A DNA stretch of 10,436 nt from Methanocalculus sp. (GCF_030651615.1 NZ_JAUSCG010000189.1:1-10436), one strand, 5' to 3'. Counted from the stretch's first letter, positions 1-6,508 are shown. Translations and numbers: made by a program. The notes: a model not told the origin generated them from the sequence alone.

Positions 1-545
1 TAAAACGGTGCCATACCCTCACCCATAACCCCGAGGACGAGGAGAATCTTTGCAAGGAGGGGGGCTGCTCCAATGCCTGCAAGTGTCCATATCGAGAGGG
101 TTCCGGTCGTTGCAAGTATCATGGCTGCCCCGCCAAAGAGCGGAACAGAGGCGATCATCGCAACGATCCCATACTGGTATGCGGCATTCAATACGTGACG
201 GTTCCTTGAACTGGCGACAATTCCGATGTTTGTAATCCCGATCATTGCGGCAAAGAGGGTGAAATTGAAGATGTCACCCGTCACCACAGCGCCAAGGGTT
301 GCAGCTCCGCAGGCGAGTGCCATAAACCGCTGGAATCGGAGATCTTCGGGCTTGATCTCTTTTGCATAGTAGGCATCACCGCCGAAGATGATATCAATCT
401 GCTTTTCAGGAATGCTGAATGCGGCAAGCAGGATGAAGATTATTGCAAATGCAAAGAGGGTTGCTGTGTAGACACTGAAGTAGGGAACGATATCCCCAAA
501 TGCTATCATGAAGAGTCCGGCACCTTCAATACCCTGATCAAACAT
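1..545 (-). CDS. ehaH: EhaH, antiporter-like membrane subunit of Eha hydrogenase (partial, 3' end outside window)
   Basis: Reading down from an ATG at 545 gives 181 residues with no stop before the window edge, so the C-terminus is missing. The protein is strongly hydrophobic and resembles the NuoL/M/N, MrpD and MbhH ion-pumping family. It has a GDIFNF motif at residues 90-95, matching the family GDLFN-type motif, an AAYQYG segment at 121-126 where the family usually has YKY, and GEGMAPF at 175-181 near the usual K-x-G-x-x-PFH helix. In Eha this subunit would take part in ion translocation coupled to H2-dependent ferredoxin reduction in the cytoplasmic membrane. The start overlaps the ehaG stop by 8 nt and is preceded by GGTGATC, a good match to the 16S anti-SD. 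The usual transmembrane Glu and Lys are not at the expected places (see findings). The Eha assignment rests on the order and sizes of the neighbours. Confidence 0.75.
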   Translation of the reverse strand, partial: MFDQGIEGAGLFMIAFGDIVPYFSVYTATLFAFAIIFILLAAFSIPEKQIDIIFGGDAYYAKEIKPEDLRFQRFMALACGAATLGAVVTGDIFNFTLFAAMIGITNIGIVASSRNRHVLNAAYQYGIVAMIASVPLFGGAAMILATTGTLSIWTLAGIGAAPLLAKILLVLGVMGEGMAPF

Positions 546-1140
546 TCGGATCACCACTCATGGTCCCTATAAGAGAGAATTTTGCCATCACTTTTACGAG
601 GATGGCGCCACCGGCGATCATCACCGCAAAGAACCACTGCTCCGGAAGGATGAGGAAGATGAAGAAGGCGGCTATCCAGGCTACCCATGCATAACCACTC
701 GCCGTCTCGATGAGGGCGAACTGTTCGTCACTTCCTTTGCAGACACAATAGAAGATGATCCCAAGCCCTGCGACTGCACCTCCTGAGAATCCAGATAGGA
801 TTATCCCATACAGAACGAGGATTCCCGCGAGGATCGGAGGTGCAGTCTGTATCACCTCGATATCAAGGGGACATGAGATCTTCTTCCGCTGTATCCCTTC
901 TTTCACCAGATAGATCTCGGCAAGGGCCATAAGTTCCGCTATCATCACAACAAGCCCCGGAAGTATCAGTGCTTCAGCAAGGTCGGTTGCAACAAGAGCA
1001 ATGAGGAGGAGTGCCATGATCTCAGCGAGATCAGTGAGGATGAGCCTGTGCAGGTCATCGGTCTCCTGATAGAGTGATATGAAGGCGATGATGATACATA
1101 TGAAGGCGGCAATAAGCCCGGTTTGATACATACCGATCAC
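538..1140 (-). CDS. ehaG: EhaG, Eha hydrogenase membrane subunit
   Basis: This gene encodes 200 residues, almost all in hydrophobic helices (about six membrane segments by eye). A short polar loop near residues 80-95 (KEGIQRKK) is the main soluble part. Acidic residues lie within or next to helices in the N-terminal half (ETDDLHR, TDLAEIM), as in small NuoK/Mrp-like subunits. Its length and its place between F and H fit EhaG, a membrane subunit of the Eha energy-converting hydrogenase. The start is GTG at 1140, supported by a GGAGG eight bases upstream and by a 4-nt GTGA overlap with the ehaF stop. An ATG three codons later is the alternative start. No catalytic motif is expected, and the call depends mainly on operon position. 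Confidence 0.72.
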   Translation of the reverse strand: MIGMYQTGLIAAFICIIIAFISLYQETDDLHRLILTDLAEIMALLLIALVATDLAEALILPGLVVMIAELMALAEIYLVKEGIQRKKISCPLDIEVIQTAPPILAGILVLYGIILSGFSGGAVAGLGIIFYCVCKGSDEQFALIETASGYAWVAWIAAFFIFLILPEQWFFAVMIAGGAILVKVMAKFSLIGTMSGDPNV

Positions 1141-1589
1141 TCTTCATCCCTCCGCAGGAAGAGGAATGATGCGATTCCGAATGCAACAAAGAGTATGCTC
1201 GTCTCAACGACGGTATCAAGACCCCGTGTGTTGTAGAGGATCTCGTCGATGATTCCGCCGGGATGAGCAACGATCGTTGTGCCGACATGATGGGTAAGCG
1301 TGGCAAGTGCAAGAGAGAAGGGTGTCAGGTATGCGGTAACATACCCAAGGTACGGACTGTTATCCGGATATTCTGCCTGTACTTCGGTCTTTTCAAAGGG
1401 TATGCCGCCACGGTCATATGGGTCAAGGGGGCTGTCTCGTTGAATCGTCTTTGGATAGAGTCGATCCCCCTGATATTCAAGCGAGGGGATCGTGAGAAGG
1501 CCGCCGATGATAACGATGATCACAAGGACGGCATAGACCTGTGAGAGTTTATCAAAGTCTGAAAGGATTCGTGAAAGTCTGCGGATCAT
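1137..1589 (-). CDS. ehaF: EhaF, Eha hydrogenase membrane subunit (MbhE/MrpA-C-like)
   Basis: The product has 150 residues: a cytoplasmic basic N-terminus (MIRRLSR), a membrane helix at about 18-36, a polar extramembrane loop at about 38-80, a helix at about 85-108, and a last helix at about 127-145. The segment RGLDTVVET at 122-130, followed by a long helix, looks like the conserved RGxDTLGE signature of MrpA C-terminal/MbhE proteins. I therefore infer that it fills the equivalent slot in the Eha ion-translocating arm. The ATG at 1589 overlaps the ehaE stop by one base (TGATG) and has GGAGG about ten bases upstream. Its size and order match EhaF, but the MbhE comparison is from memory of motifs and not from an alignment. 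Confidence 0.75.
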   Translation of the reverse strand: MIRRLSRILSDFDKLSQVYAVLVIIVIIGGLLTIPSLEYQGDRLYPKTIQRDSPLDPYDRGGIPFEKTEVQAEYPDNSPYLGYVTAYLTPFSLALATLTHHVGTTIVAHPGGIIDEILYNTRGLDTVVETSILFVAFGIASFLFLRRDEE

Positions 1590-1828
1590 CAGTTGATCGC
1601 CTCCCTCTTTCCTATCACCCTGACAAAGATGAATGTTGAGACTGTTGTAACAGCAATAAACGTCAGCAATGCCAGCATCTCATCAAAGGAGAGCATCACG
1701 AGGAGGAGTCCGAAAGCCGGTATCTCCAGGTTGATCAGCCGGGTCAGATAGTCTTTTGGAGAGGGCCATGCGACTGACATGGTTCCAAGGAGGATGAGAC
1801 CAAGTCCGAGGATAAATTCAGGTGTCAT
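1589..1828 (-). CDS. ehaE: EhaE, small Eha hydrogenase membrane subunit
   Basis: This is a 79-residue protein of three hydrophobic helices (about 4-22, 33-50 and 53-72) with short polar turns (PSPKDYLTR, SFDEM). It belongs to the run of small antiporter-like subunits. The acidic pair at about 49-50 sits between helices two and three. The start ATG overlaps the ehaD stop by 4 nt (ATGA) and has GGAGG eight bases upstream, so translational coupling is likely. There is no motif specific enough to name it alone. The call rests on length, hydrophobicity and order in the ehaB-H block. Confidence 0.72.
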   Translation of the reverse strand: MTPEFILGLGLILLGTMSVAWPSPKDYLTRLINLEIPAFGLLLVMLSFDEMLALLTFIAVTTVSTFIFVRVIGKREAIN

Positions 1829-2058
1829 GAGGTCCGCCTCCCGAGGAGGAGAAGGATAAAGATGGTTGATACCGGGATGACGAGAGCAACAATGATTGCA
1901 ACGTCCAGATACCCCCTCATGACGATGAATGGTATGACCCCTCCTGAGAGTATGGATAATCCGATCAGTTTATCAAACGGATTCTTCCAGAGTGCTGTCG
2001 CAGCTGCACCGAGGAAGATCAGGAGTGTCAGACCGATGGTGATGAGTGATTCGATCAT
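1825..2058 (-). CDS. ehaD: EhaD, small Eha hydrogenase membrane subunit
   Basis: The product is 77 residues with three membrane helices (about 4-22, 31-48, 52-72). The turn after the first helix, KNPFDKLIG, resembles the turn in MrpG/MbhC-type small subunits (compare their PDxYxRLH region), which fits a role in the ion-translocating membrane arm. It ends in a basic tail (GRRTS) that should face the cytoplasm. The ATG at 2058 overlaps the ehaC stop by 4 nt (ATGA) and has GGAGG eight bases upstream. The gene is assigned as EhaD by order and size, and the Mrp comparison is an inference. Confidence 0.72.
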   Translation of the reverse strand: MIESLITIGLTLLIFLGAAATALWKNPFDKLIGLSILSGGVIPFIVMRGYLDVAIIVALVIPVSTIFILLLLGRRTS

Positions 2059-2303
2059 GGCTGCTCCCTCCGTGCATAGGCGCTTGCGATTGCATTTGCT
2101 TCAAGGGTTGATCCGACAAAATATGCAGCAGCAGCCACAAGGGTGAGCGGATGGGGGAGGATCAGAACGATCAACCCGGCAATTCCAAAGTTCATCACAT
2201 TCACAAATGGGAGTTTGAGAAGCGTCTCCCGTTCCAGAACTGCCCTGATTGCACAATAAACGGCGATGATAAGGCAGATTGAAGCAGCAATCAGGCTCTC
2301 CAC
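2055..2303 (-). CDS. ehaC: EhaC, small Eha hydrogenase membrane subunit (start uncertain)
   Basis: This gene encodes up to 82 residues with three hydrophobic helices and a polar turn ERETLLKLPFVNVMNFG at about 25-41, reminiscent of small NuoK/MrpF-like subunits. It fits EhaC by size and order. The start is unclear. The first possible codon is GTG at 2303, giving a 13-nt overlap with ehaB, but the only strong ribosome site, GGAGGTG at 2307-2301, contains that very codon. An optimally spaced start would be CTG at 2294 or ATT at 2291, both rare. The stop overlaps the ehaD start by 4 nt. The protein body is clear whichever start is used. Confidence 0.7.
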   Translation of the reverse strand: MESLIAASICLIIAVYCAIRAVLERETLLKLPFVNVMNFGIAGLIVLILPHPLTLVAAAAYFVGSTLEANAIASAYARREQP

Positions 2304-2776
2304 CTCCAGAGGCGGCCGAGGATGCGGCTTGCATGGGGGTGGGAGATTCCCTGAATTGTAAGAATTGCAATGACTGTTCCTACAATAAAGTCAGAGGCTC
2401 CGAATCCGATCTGCATGCACCCGGCGATGACAAAGGTGGCGATTAGTGCCCCGCTCGTTCCCGCATATCCGCTATCATGGCAGATTCTGTTCCCTGCATA
2501 GACCAGAGCAGCAGCAGCAATTCCTCCGGGAATACCTGCAACAAAGAATCCGCAGGCGGCGAGAAGGGTTCCGGCCGATGCATCGGGGGAGGATACGATA
2601 TTCCCTATCATCCATCCGCCATGCTGATCTCCGCCATGCTTTGCAATCGCAGAGCCGATCGCATCCGCGCCACTGACGCCCCCTTTCTCAGGAAGCCTCC
2701 AGAAAACATCGATTGTTACAAAGAGAATCCATGCAATGGCGGTTGCAATGAGTATCTGTCCATATTCTTCAAGCAT
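2291..2776 (-). CDS. ehaB: EhaB, Eha hydrogenase membrane subunit, first gene of the visible operon
   Basis: The product has 161 residues: an N-terminal helix (about 8-26), a glycine-rich loop with GGDQHGG at 48-54, and then four or so hydrophobic segments rich in small residues. It ends in a basic, Trp-rich tail (GRLWRWRA). The length is close to that of EhaB as I recall it for the Eha operon of other methanogens, and the genes after it follow the expected C-to-H order. No ehaA-sized gene lies upstream, because the next gene is divergent. The ATG at 2776 has only a weak GGATGA before it. A TATA-like GATATAA centred 24-26 nt upstream suggests a leaderless transcript beginning at this gene. 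Confidence 0.72.
   Translation of the reverse strand: MLEEYGQILIATAIAWILFVTIDVFWRLPEKGGVSGADAIGSAIAKHGGDQHGGWMIGNIVSSPDASAGTLLAACGFFVAGIPGGIAAAALVYAGNRICHDSGYAGTSGALIATFVIAGCMQIGFGASDFIVGTVIAILTIQGISHPHASRILGRLWRWRA
2296..2310 (-). promoter_or_regulatory. Ribosome site overlapping the nominal ehaC GTG start
   Basis: On the minus strand GGAGGTG (2307-2301) is a near-perfect anti-SD match. It includes the GTG that would be the first possible ehaC start, so it cannot serve that codon at normal spacing. It fits a start at CTG 2294 (8 nt after GGAGG) or ATT 2291 (11 nt after GGAGG). Confidence 0.5.
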
Positions 2777-2895
2777 GACTCATCCAGATGATTCGTTATA
2801 TCATCGCAGGTATAGTAAAACCTTATGATTCTGACATTCAAATCCGGGCATAATATCACTATATTATTACCTATTGAGGAGTATTACTCTGTTAT
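2777..2895. promoter_or_regulatory. Divergent promoter region between ehaB and the AI-2E permease gene
   Basis: This 119-bp AT-rich spacer separates two divergent genes. On the minus strand GATATAA (2803-2797) lies about 26 nt before the ehaB ATG, the distance expected for an archaeal TATA box of a leaderless mRNA. On the plus strand TATATTAT (2860-2867) would place a start site near 2889, only a few bases before the ATG at 2896. An alternative box, ATAATATC at 2850-2857, would give a short leader that includes the GAGGAG at 2876-2881. Which one is used cannot be decided by eye. Confidence 0.45.
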
Positions 2896-3915
2896 ATGAC
2901 CGTTGGAGGTTATCCTGACAGAAATATAGTGCTTTGCGTCGGTGCAATCATGGTAGTCGCCGCCCTTGCATTCTGGGAGCTTCTTGGCGTAATCATCATC
3001 GCGGGCACCCTTGCTGTCGTCCTCCTGCCGATTCAACGCTTTTTAACCCGAAAGATCAATCCGTTTATATCATCTTTTCTCATAGCAAGTCTTGTTGTTC
3101 TTATTGCCTCCTCAGCAATCGGCTTTACGATTGCAATCTTTTACACCCATGCCGATTACATTTCATATCTCATCGATACCATCCTCACCTGGTTTGGGGC
3201 AATCGGAGCAGCCGGTACACCAACAATCAGTCAGACTGAGATGAATGATTGGATTATACTTCAGCTCGACACTCTTTCTGCATGGTCTACGAGTCTCGTG
3301 TATCAGGCCCCAATGATTCTGGTGAAGATTCTAATCTTTCTGATGGCATTGATGGCGTTTCTGTATAAAAGCGATGAGATATACACAGAGTTGATCGGTG
3401 TCCTTCCGGGCAGGCTCTCGTCAGCATGTGTGGAGGTTTCAAAGGTGGCAGTTGATACCCTGTATGCGATCTATGTCGTCCATATCATAACTGCAATCAT
3501 CACATTTCTTCTTGCAGTTCCATTCTTCTACTTCCTTGGATACGATTATGTTCTGTTTTATGCGACACTTGCGGCACTGTTCCAGTTGGTCCCGATCCTC
3601 GGCCCTTCACTGCTGATGGTCTTCCTTGGAATATATGCAGTATCTATTGGGGATCTCAGGAGTGCGGCTCTGATCGCCATAATCGGGTACCCGATTGTAT
3701 GCGCAATGCCTGATCTCCTGTTCAGACCGCTCATTATGGGGATGCGTGCCAAGCTGAATCCTCTGTTGATGTGGATTGGGTTCTTCGGTGGTCTTGCAGT
3801 GATGGGGCTCATCGGTTTTATCCTCGGCCCCCTCTTTATCGCCCTCGTCGCCGCCGGGTATGCGGTTCTGATACGGGAGCTCAGGACTGCAAAAGAACAG
3901 GAGATGATGGGTTAG
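2896..3915 (+). CDS. AI-2E family permease (TqsA/PerM-like)
   Basis: The 339-residue membrane protein has the layout of the AI-2E family: two hydrophobic helices at about 12-47, a helix at about 60-85, and a long extramembrane stretch (about 86-135). A further cluster of helices follows from about 140 to the C-terminus. The family landmarks in the C-terminal half are VPILGP at 232-237, DLLFRPLIMG at 273-282, LNPLLMWIGFFGG at 287-299, and GFILGPLFIAL at 307-317. Members include exporters of the AI-2 signal and proteins linked to ion or osmotic stress; the substrate here is unknown. The ATG at 2896 is used because a TATA-like box and a GAGGAG lie upstream, although the GAGGAG is 14 nt away, rather far. 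It is divergent from eha and convergent with the CoA-transferase gene, so a functional link to Eha is not implied. Confidence 0.85.
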   Translation: MTVGGYPDRNIVLCVGAIMVVAALAFWELLGVIIIAGTLAVVLLPIQRFLTRKINPFISSFLIASLVVLIASSAIGFTIAIFYTHADYISYLIDTILTWFGAIGAAGTPTISQTEMNDWIILQLDTLSAWSTSLVYQAPMILVKILIFLMALMAFLYKSDEIYTELIGVLPGRLSSACVEVSKVAVDTLYAIYVVHIITAIITFLLAVPFFYFLGYDYVLFYATLAALFQLVPILGPSLLMVFLGIYAVSIGDLRSAALIAIIGYPIVCAMPDLLFRPLIMGMRAKLNPLLMWIGFFGGLAVMGLIGFILGPLFIALVAAGYAVLIRELRTAKEQEMMG

Positions 3916-3947
3916 ATCAATACTGGCAGATCTCTGAATCAGGAATT

Positions 3948-3962
3948 GGATTTTTATAATCC
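3948..3962. terminator. Small hairpin with T-tract in the convergent gap
   Basis: GGATT (3948-3952) pairs with AATCC (3958-3962) around a TTTAT loop, within a run of T on the plus strand. It lies 33 nt after the permease stop and 29 nt before the CoA-transferase stop on the other strand. T-rich sequence is the usual archaeal termination signal, so it could end permease transcription. The stem is short. Confidence 0.35.
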
Positions 3963-3990
3963 GGCTGCTTTCTCAAGATGGGAAAACGGG

Positions 3991-5310
3991 TCAGATTATC
4001 CCCATCATATCAGCTTCTCGGAGTAATGCATCTCGAAATGACGGGTGTGCCAGATCAATGATTGCCAGTGCCCGTTGTCTGGTATCTTTCCCTTTCATGT
4101 TAGTAATTCCGTATTCAGTGACCAGATAGTGAATATCCTGTCTTGGGGTTGTTATTGCGGACCCTTCTTTGAGTCGCGGAACAATCTTCGATATCGTCCC
4201 CCCTTTCGCTGTAGAGTAGAACGCAAGAATCGATCTTCCACCTTGTGAGTCGAAAGCTCCCCGAACAAAATCGAGCTGCCCGCCTGTTCCGCTGAACAGG
4301 GAGCCTGACAGATATTCGGCATTTGCCTGTCCAAGAAGGTCAACTTCAAGAATAGAATTAATCGAGATCATTGTGTCATTTTTTGCAATAACGGCGGGTG
4401 AACAGACATACGATGCAGGATAGCTTTCGATTGAAGGATTATCATTCATAAAGTCGTACATATGCTTTGTTCCAGCGGCTGTGGTAAAGATATGTTTATG
4501 TTGATGGAGATTTTTCTTCTTCCCGGTAATAACTCCTTTATCAATCAGGTTAACCATCCCTTCGGTGAACAGCTCTGTGTGGATACCGAGATTTGAATGA
4601 TTTATAAGCGATCTTGTAACTGCATTTGGAAGCCCTCCGATTCCAAGTTGTATTGTTGCTTCATCGGGGATCATCCCGGCAATCATTGGTCCGATGATCG
4701 CATCTTCCGGTTTCTCTCCGGGACTTACCAATTCTAACAGAGGCATGTTACATTCAACAATCCCATCAATATCAGAGATATGAATCTGTGAATCTCCAAA
4801 AACACGGGGCATATTTTGGTTTACCTCTAGAATTACTTTTTTTCCATATCGGGTTGCTGTAGAAATATAATCATTTCCTGTGCCAAAACTGAAAAATCCG
4901 GATTTATCCATCGGCGAAACGGTGGTAACCACCGTATCAATCTCCATAAAATCCCTGCATAATCGTGGAATCTGGTGGAGATAGGATGGAACATGATAAC
5001 TCAACCCGTACCTGGTCATCATCCGGTCAGCTTCTCCGGTAAACCATGAATGATGAGTTATCTGATCACAGAGATTTGGGGAAAGAACAGTCGATTGTGC
5101 ATGTTCTCTCGGAAGAAATGTGTAGATGTTCACATCTTTGAGTTTATGAGCAGAGACATGATCTGCAATTGCCCCAAGTAGTGCCGGAGGCTGGCAGATA
5201 TTCATTCCATACACGATGGTTTCGCCACTTTTTATATGGCTGACGGCCTCATCCGGCGATCGTAAGAGCGACAGATAGCGGGAATCTGAGTGAGGATTCA
5301 CAGACAACAT
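3991..5310 (-). CDS. CoA-transferase of the acetyl-CoA hydrolase / 4-hydroxybutyrate CoA-transferase family
   Basis: With the start at 5310 the product is 439 residues, typical for this family. It has the two-domain pattern: an N-terminal half with SGETIVYGMNICQPPAL (28-44) and SGFFSFGTGNDY (137-148), then the C-terminal half with the glycine loop GIGGLPNAV (223-231). HTELFTEGMV (244-253) follows, with E246 the likely catalytic glutamate that forms the glutamyl-CoA thioester. Further on is GTGGQLDFVRGA (341-352). It should move CoA between acyl-CoA and a carboxylate such as acetate; the exact substrate cannot be told. The frame stays open far upstream, through the antisense of the tRNA and GNAT genes, but that part is not protein-like. 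ATG 5310 is chosen because the family start lies just before SPDEAV and a TATA-like TTTTATTTG sits about 27 nt upstream, suggesting a leaderless mRNA. ATG 5394 is an alternative start. Confidence 0.9.
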   Translation of the reverse strand: MLSVNPHSDSRYLSLLRSPDEAVSHIKSGETIVYGMNICQPPALLGAIADHVSAHKLKDVNIYTFLPREHAQSTVLSPNLCDQITHHSWFTGEADRMMTRYGLSYHVPSYLHQIPRLCRDFMEIDTVVTTVSPMDKSGFFSFGTGNDYISTATRYGKKVILEVNQNMPRVFGDSQIHISDIDGIVECNMPLLELVSPGEKPEDAIIGPMIAGMIPDEATIQLGIGGLPNAVTRSLINHSNLGIHTELFTEGMVNLIDKGVITGKKKNLHQHKHIFTTAAGTKHMYDFMNDNPSIESYPASYVCSPAVIAKNDTMISINSILEVDLLGQANAEYLSGSLFSGTGGQLDFVRGAFDSQGGRSILAFYSTAKGGTISKIVPRLKEGSAITTPRQDIHYLVTEYGITNMKGKDTRQRALAIIDLAHPSFRDALLREADMMGII

Positions 5311-5331
5311 ATTACTCTTTGATACTCTGAT

Positions 5332-5342
5332 GATCAAATAAA
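5332..5342 (-). promoter_or_regulatory. Putative TATA box for the CoA-transferase gene
   Basis: On the minus strand CTTTTATTTG lies centred about 27 nt before the ATG at 5310. No good ribosome site precedes that ATG, so a leaderless transcript is inferred. Confidence 0.4.
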
Positions 5343-5505
5343 AGAATGCCAATACATATTTTTCAACTGAACGTCTTCGATTACGGTGATTCATCTCAAA
5401 AAATTGTGCTGCAACGGGCATGAGTATTTTTTCAATCCTGTATGGTGAGATAGTTCTGTTTTTTATTGTTTGACGGCTAATAAGATACGAACTTGTTAAT
5501 TGTGT

Positions 5506-5590
5506 GCGAGAGTAGCCGAGCCAGGTCAAAGGCGCTGGATTTAGGGTCCAGTCTCGCAGGGGTTCGCCGGTTCGAATCCGGCCTCTCGCA
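5506..5590 (+). tRNA. tRNA-Leu (anticodon UAG)
   Basis: This is an 85-nt class II tRNA. The acceptor stem GCGAGAG (5506-5512) pairs with CTCTCGC (5583-5589), followed by discriminator A at 5590. The anticodon arm is CTGGA-TTTAGGG-TCCAG, giving anticodon TAG, which reads CUN leucine codons. The T arm is GCCGG-TTCGAAT-CCGGC. The long variable arm between the anticodon and T arms is the class II mark of Leu/Ser tRNAs, and the discriminator A fits Leu. CCA is not encoded and would be added afterwards. No intron is seen. A GNAT gene starts 21 nt after the 3' end. Confidence 0.96.
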
Positions 5591-5611
5591 TTGTTTATTT
5601 GAATCTCTATT

Positions 5612-6190
5612 ATGAGCCTGAACATGGTACAACCATTCCAAACTCCCATTCGTACGGATCGCCTCCATCTCATCCCTGCAACCATTGAAATGCTGAAGAG
5701 TGAACAAGGCGACAGACAAGCACTATCAACACTCCTCCGGGCGTATGTGCCCGGAGCATGGCCACCGCCTCTCCTTGATGAGGAGACACTCTCATCATTT
5801 ATTTTGATGATCGAAGAAGAACGTGATCCGTACTTCACCTGCTGGTACTGGATAAGGGATGACCGATCAAAAGGGAGACGGACATTAATCGGAAGCGGGG
5901 GGATTGCATCATCGCCGGTTTCAGGTGATAGTATTGTTATTGGGTATTCTGTTTTAGAAGAGTACCGATGTCTGGGGTATGCAACTGAAGCGGTAAAAGG
6001 CTTGATCCCTGGTATCTTCTCGCTCATCGGAATAGAGCAGATCATCGCAACCACGTATCCGGACATGATCGCATCAATCCGGGTACTGGAAAAGAACGGG
6101 TTTATGAATGCAGGTGAGGTTGCAAGAGGTGAAGGCATCGAGGAGGGAACACTCCTTTATCTGCTGAAGAAGCCGGATATCCAGATCTGA
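5612..6190 (+). CDS. GNAT family N-acetyltransferase (RimJ/RimL-like)
   Basis: The 192-residue product starts with the RimJ/L-type opening TPIRTDRLHLIPAT (11-24). It carries the acetyl-CoA binding motif A, VLEEYRCLGYATEAV (114-128), in which R119-x-x-G122-x-A124 is the pyrophosphate loop. Motif B follows as IASIRVLEKNGF (153-164). It would transfer an acetyl group to an amine, either a protein N-terminus or a small molecule; the substrate is unknown. ATG 5612 has no Shine-Dalgarno before it; ATG 5624 in the same frame is an alternative, also without one. The gene begins 21 nt after the tRNA-Leu, leaving no room for a separate promoter outside the tRNA. Co-transcription with the tRNA or a promoter inside the tRNA gene is therefore likely. 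Its stop faces the rubredoxin stop across 45 nt. Confidence 0.88.
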   Translation: MSLNMVQPFQTPIRTDRLHLIPATIEMLKSEQGDRQALSTLLRAYVPGAWPPPLLDEETLSSFILMIEEERDPYFTCWYWIRDDRSKGRRTLIGSGGIASSPVSGDSIVIGYSVLEEYRCLGYATEAVKGLIPGIFSLIGIEQIIATTYPDMIASIRVLEKNGFMNAGEVARGEGIEEGTLLYLLKKPDIQI

Positions 6191-6235
6191 AAGGATTGTT
6201 GCATCAGGAAGCAGAGACATCTCTTCCCCTTATTC

Positions 6236-6463
6236 TTATCTTTCCCCATATAACCGGTCAAGCCTGCATACATCCTCTACCGGTTCTATCCTGACAAATG
6301 CAGAATTCTGAGTTATAACTGCGACACCGCAGACCGGACAGACATAATCATCAGGGAGATCTTCAAACGCCGTTCCTGGCTCGATTCCCCGGAGTGGTTC
6401 ACCTCTCAATGGATCATACACATATCCGCAGACGATACACCGAAATGAATCAAGATCTTCCAT
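6236..6463 (-). CDS. Rubredoxin with extended, atypical C-terminal tail
   Basis: This 75-residue protein carries the two iron-binding knuckles of rubredoxin, C9-x-x-C12-G and C42-P-x-C45-G. Between them lie the conserved Y14-x-Y-D-P and GIEPGTAFEDLPDDYVCP (26-43) segments. It should bind one Fe and carry electrons in the cytoplasm, for example to oxygen- or peroxide-detoxifying enzymes in anaerobes. Classical rubredoxins end about 8-10 residues after the second knuckle, but this one continues for 29, ending DVCRLDRLYGER with a fifth cysteine at 66. ATG 6463 is preceded by GGAAGG at very short spacing. A TATA box, AGTATAAGT, lies at 6517-6509. The usual partner genes (rubrerythrin, flavodiiron protein, superoxide reductase) are not next to it. 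Confidence 0.93.
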   Translation of the reverse strand: MEDLDSFRCIVCGYVYDPLRGEPLRGIEPGTAFEDLPDDYVCPVCGVAVITQNSAFVRIEPVEDVCRLDRLYGER

Positions 6464-6508
6464 ACCCTTCCAAAGACGTTTCGGCGTATAACTTTTGCGC
6501 AGAAAAAC

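Noticed and set aside
50..235. Plus-strand 61-residue open frame opposite ehaH
   Set aside because: It is antisense to conserved NuoL-like sequence and its composition is arginine/serine-rich noise.
1263..1544. Plus-strand open frames inside the eha operon (for example 1263-1544, 1862-2146, 2477-2791)
   Set aside because: Their translations are basic, cysteine- or serine-rich shadow sequences opposite well-supported overlapping membrane genes; no ribosome site or family motif was seen.
5311..6138. A long open frame on the minus strand that would extend the CoA-transferase N-terminus by about 276 residues
   Set aside because: It runs through the antisense of a clear tRNA-Leu and the GNAT gene, and its translation has no family-like features. 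The conserved CoA-transferase sequence begins shortly after 5310.
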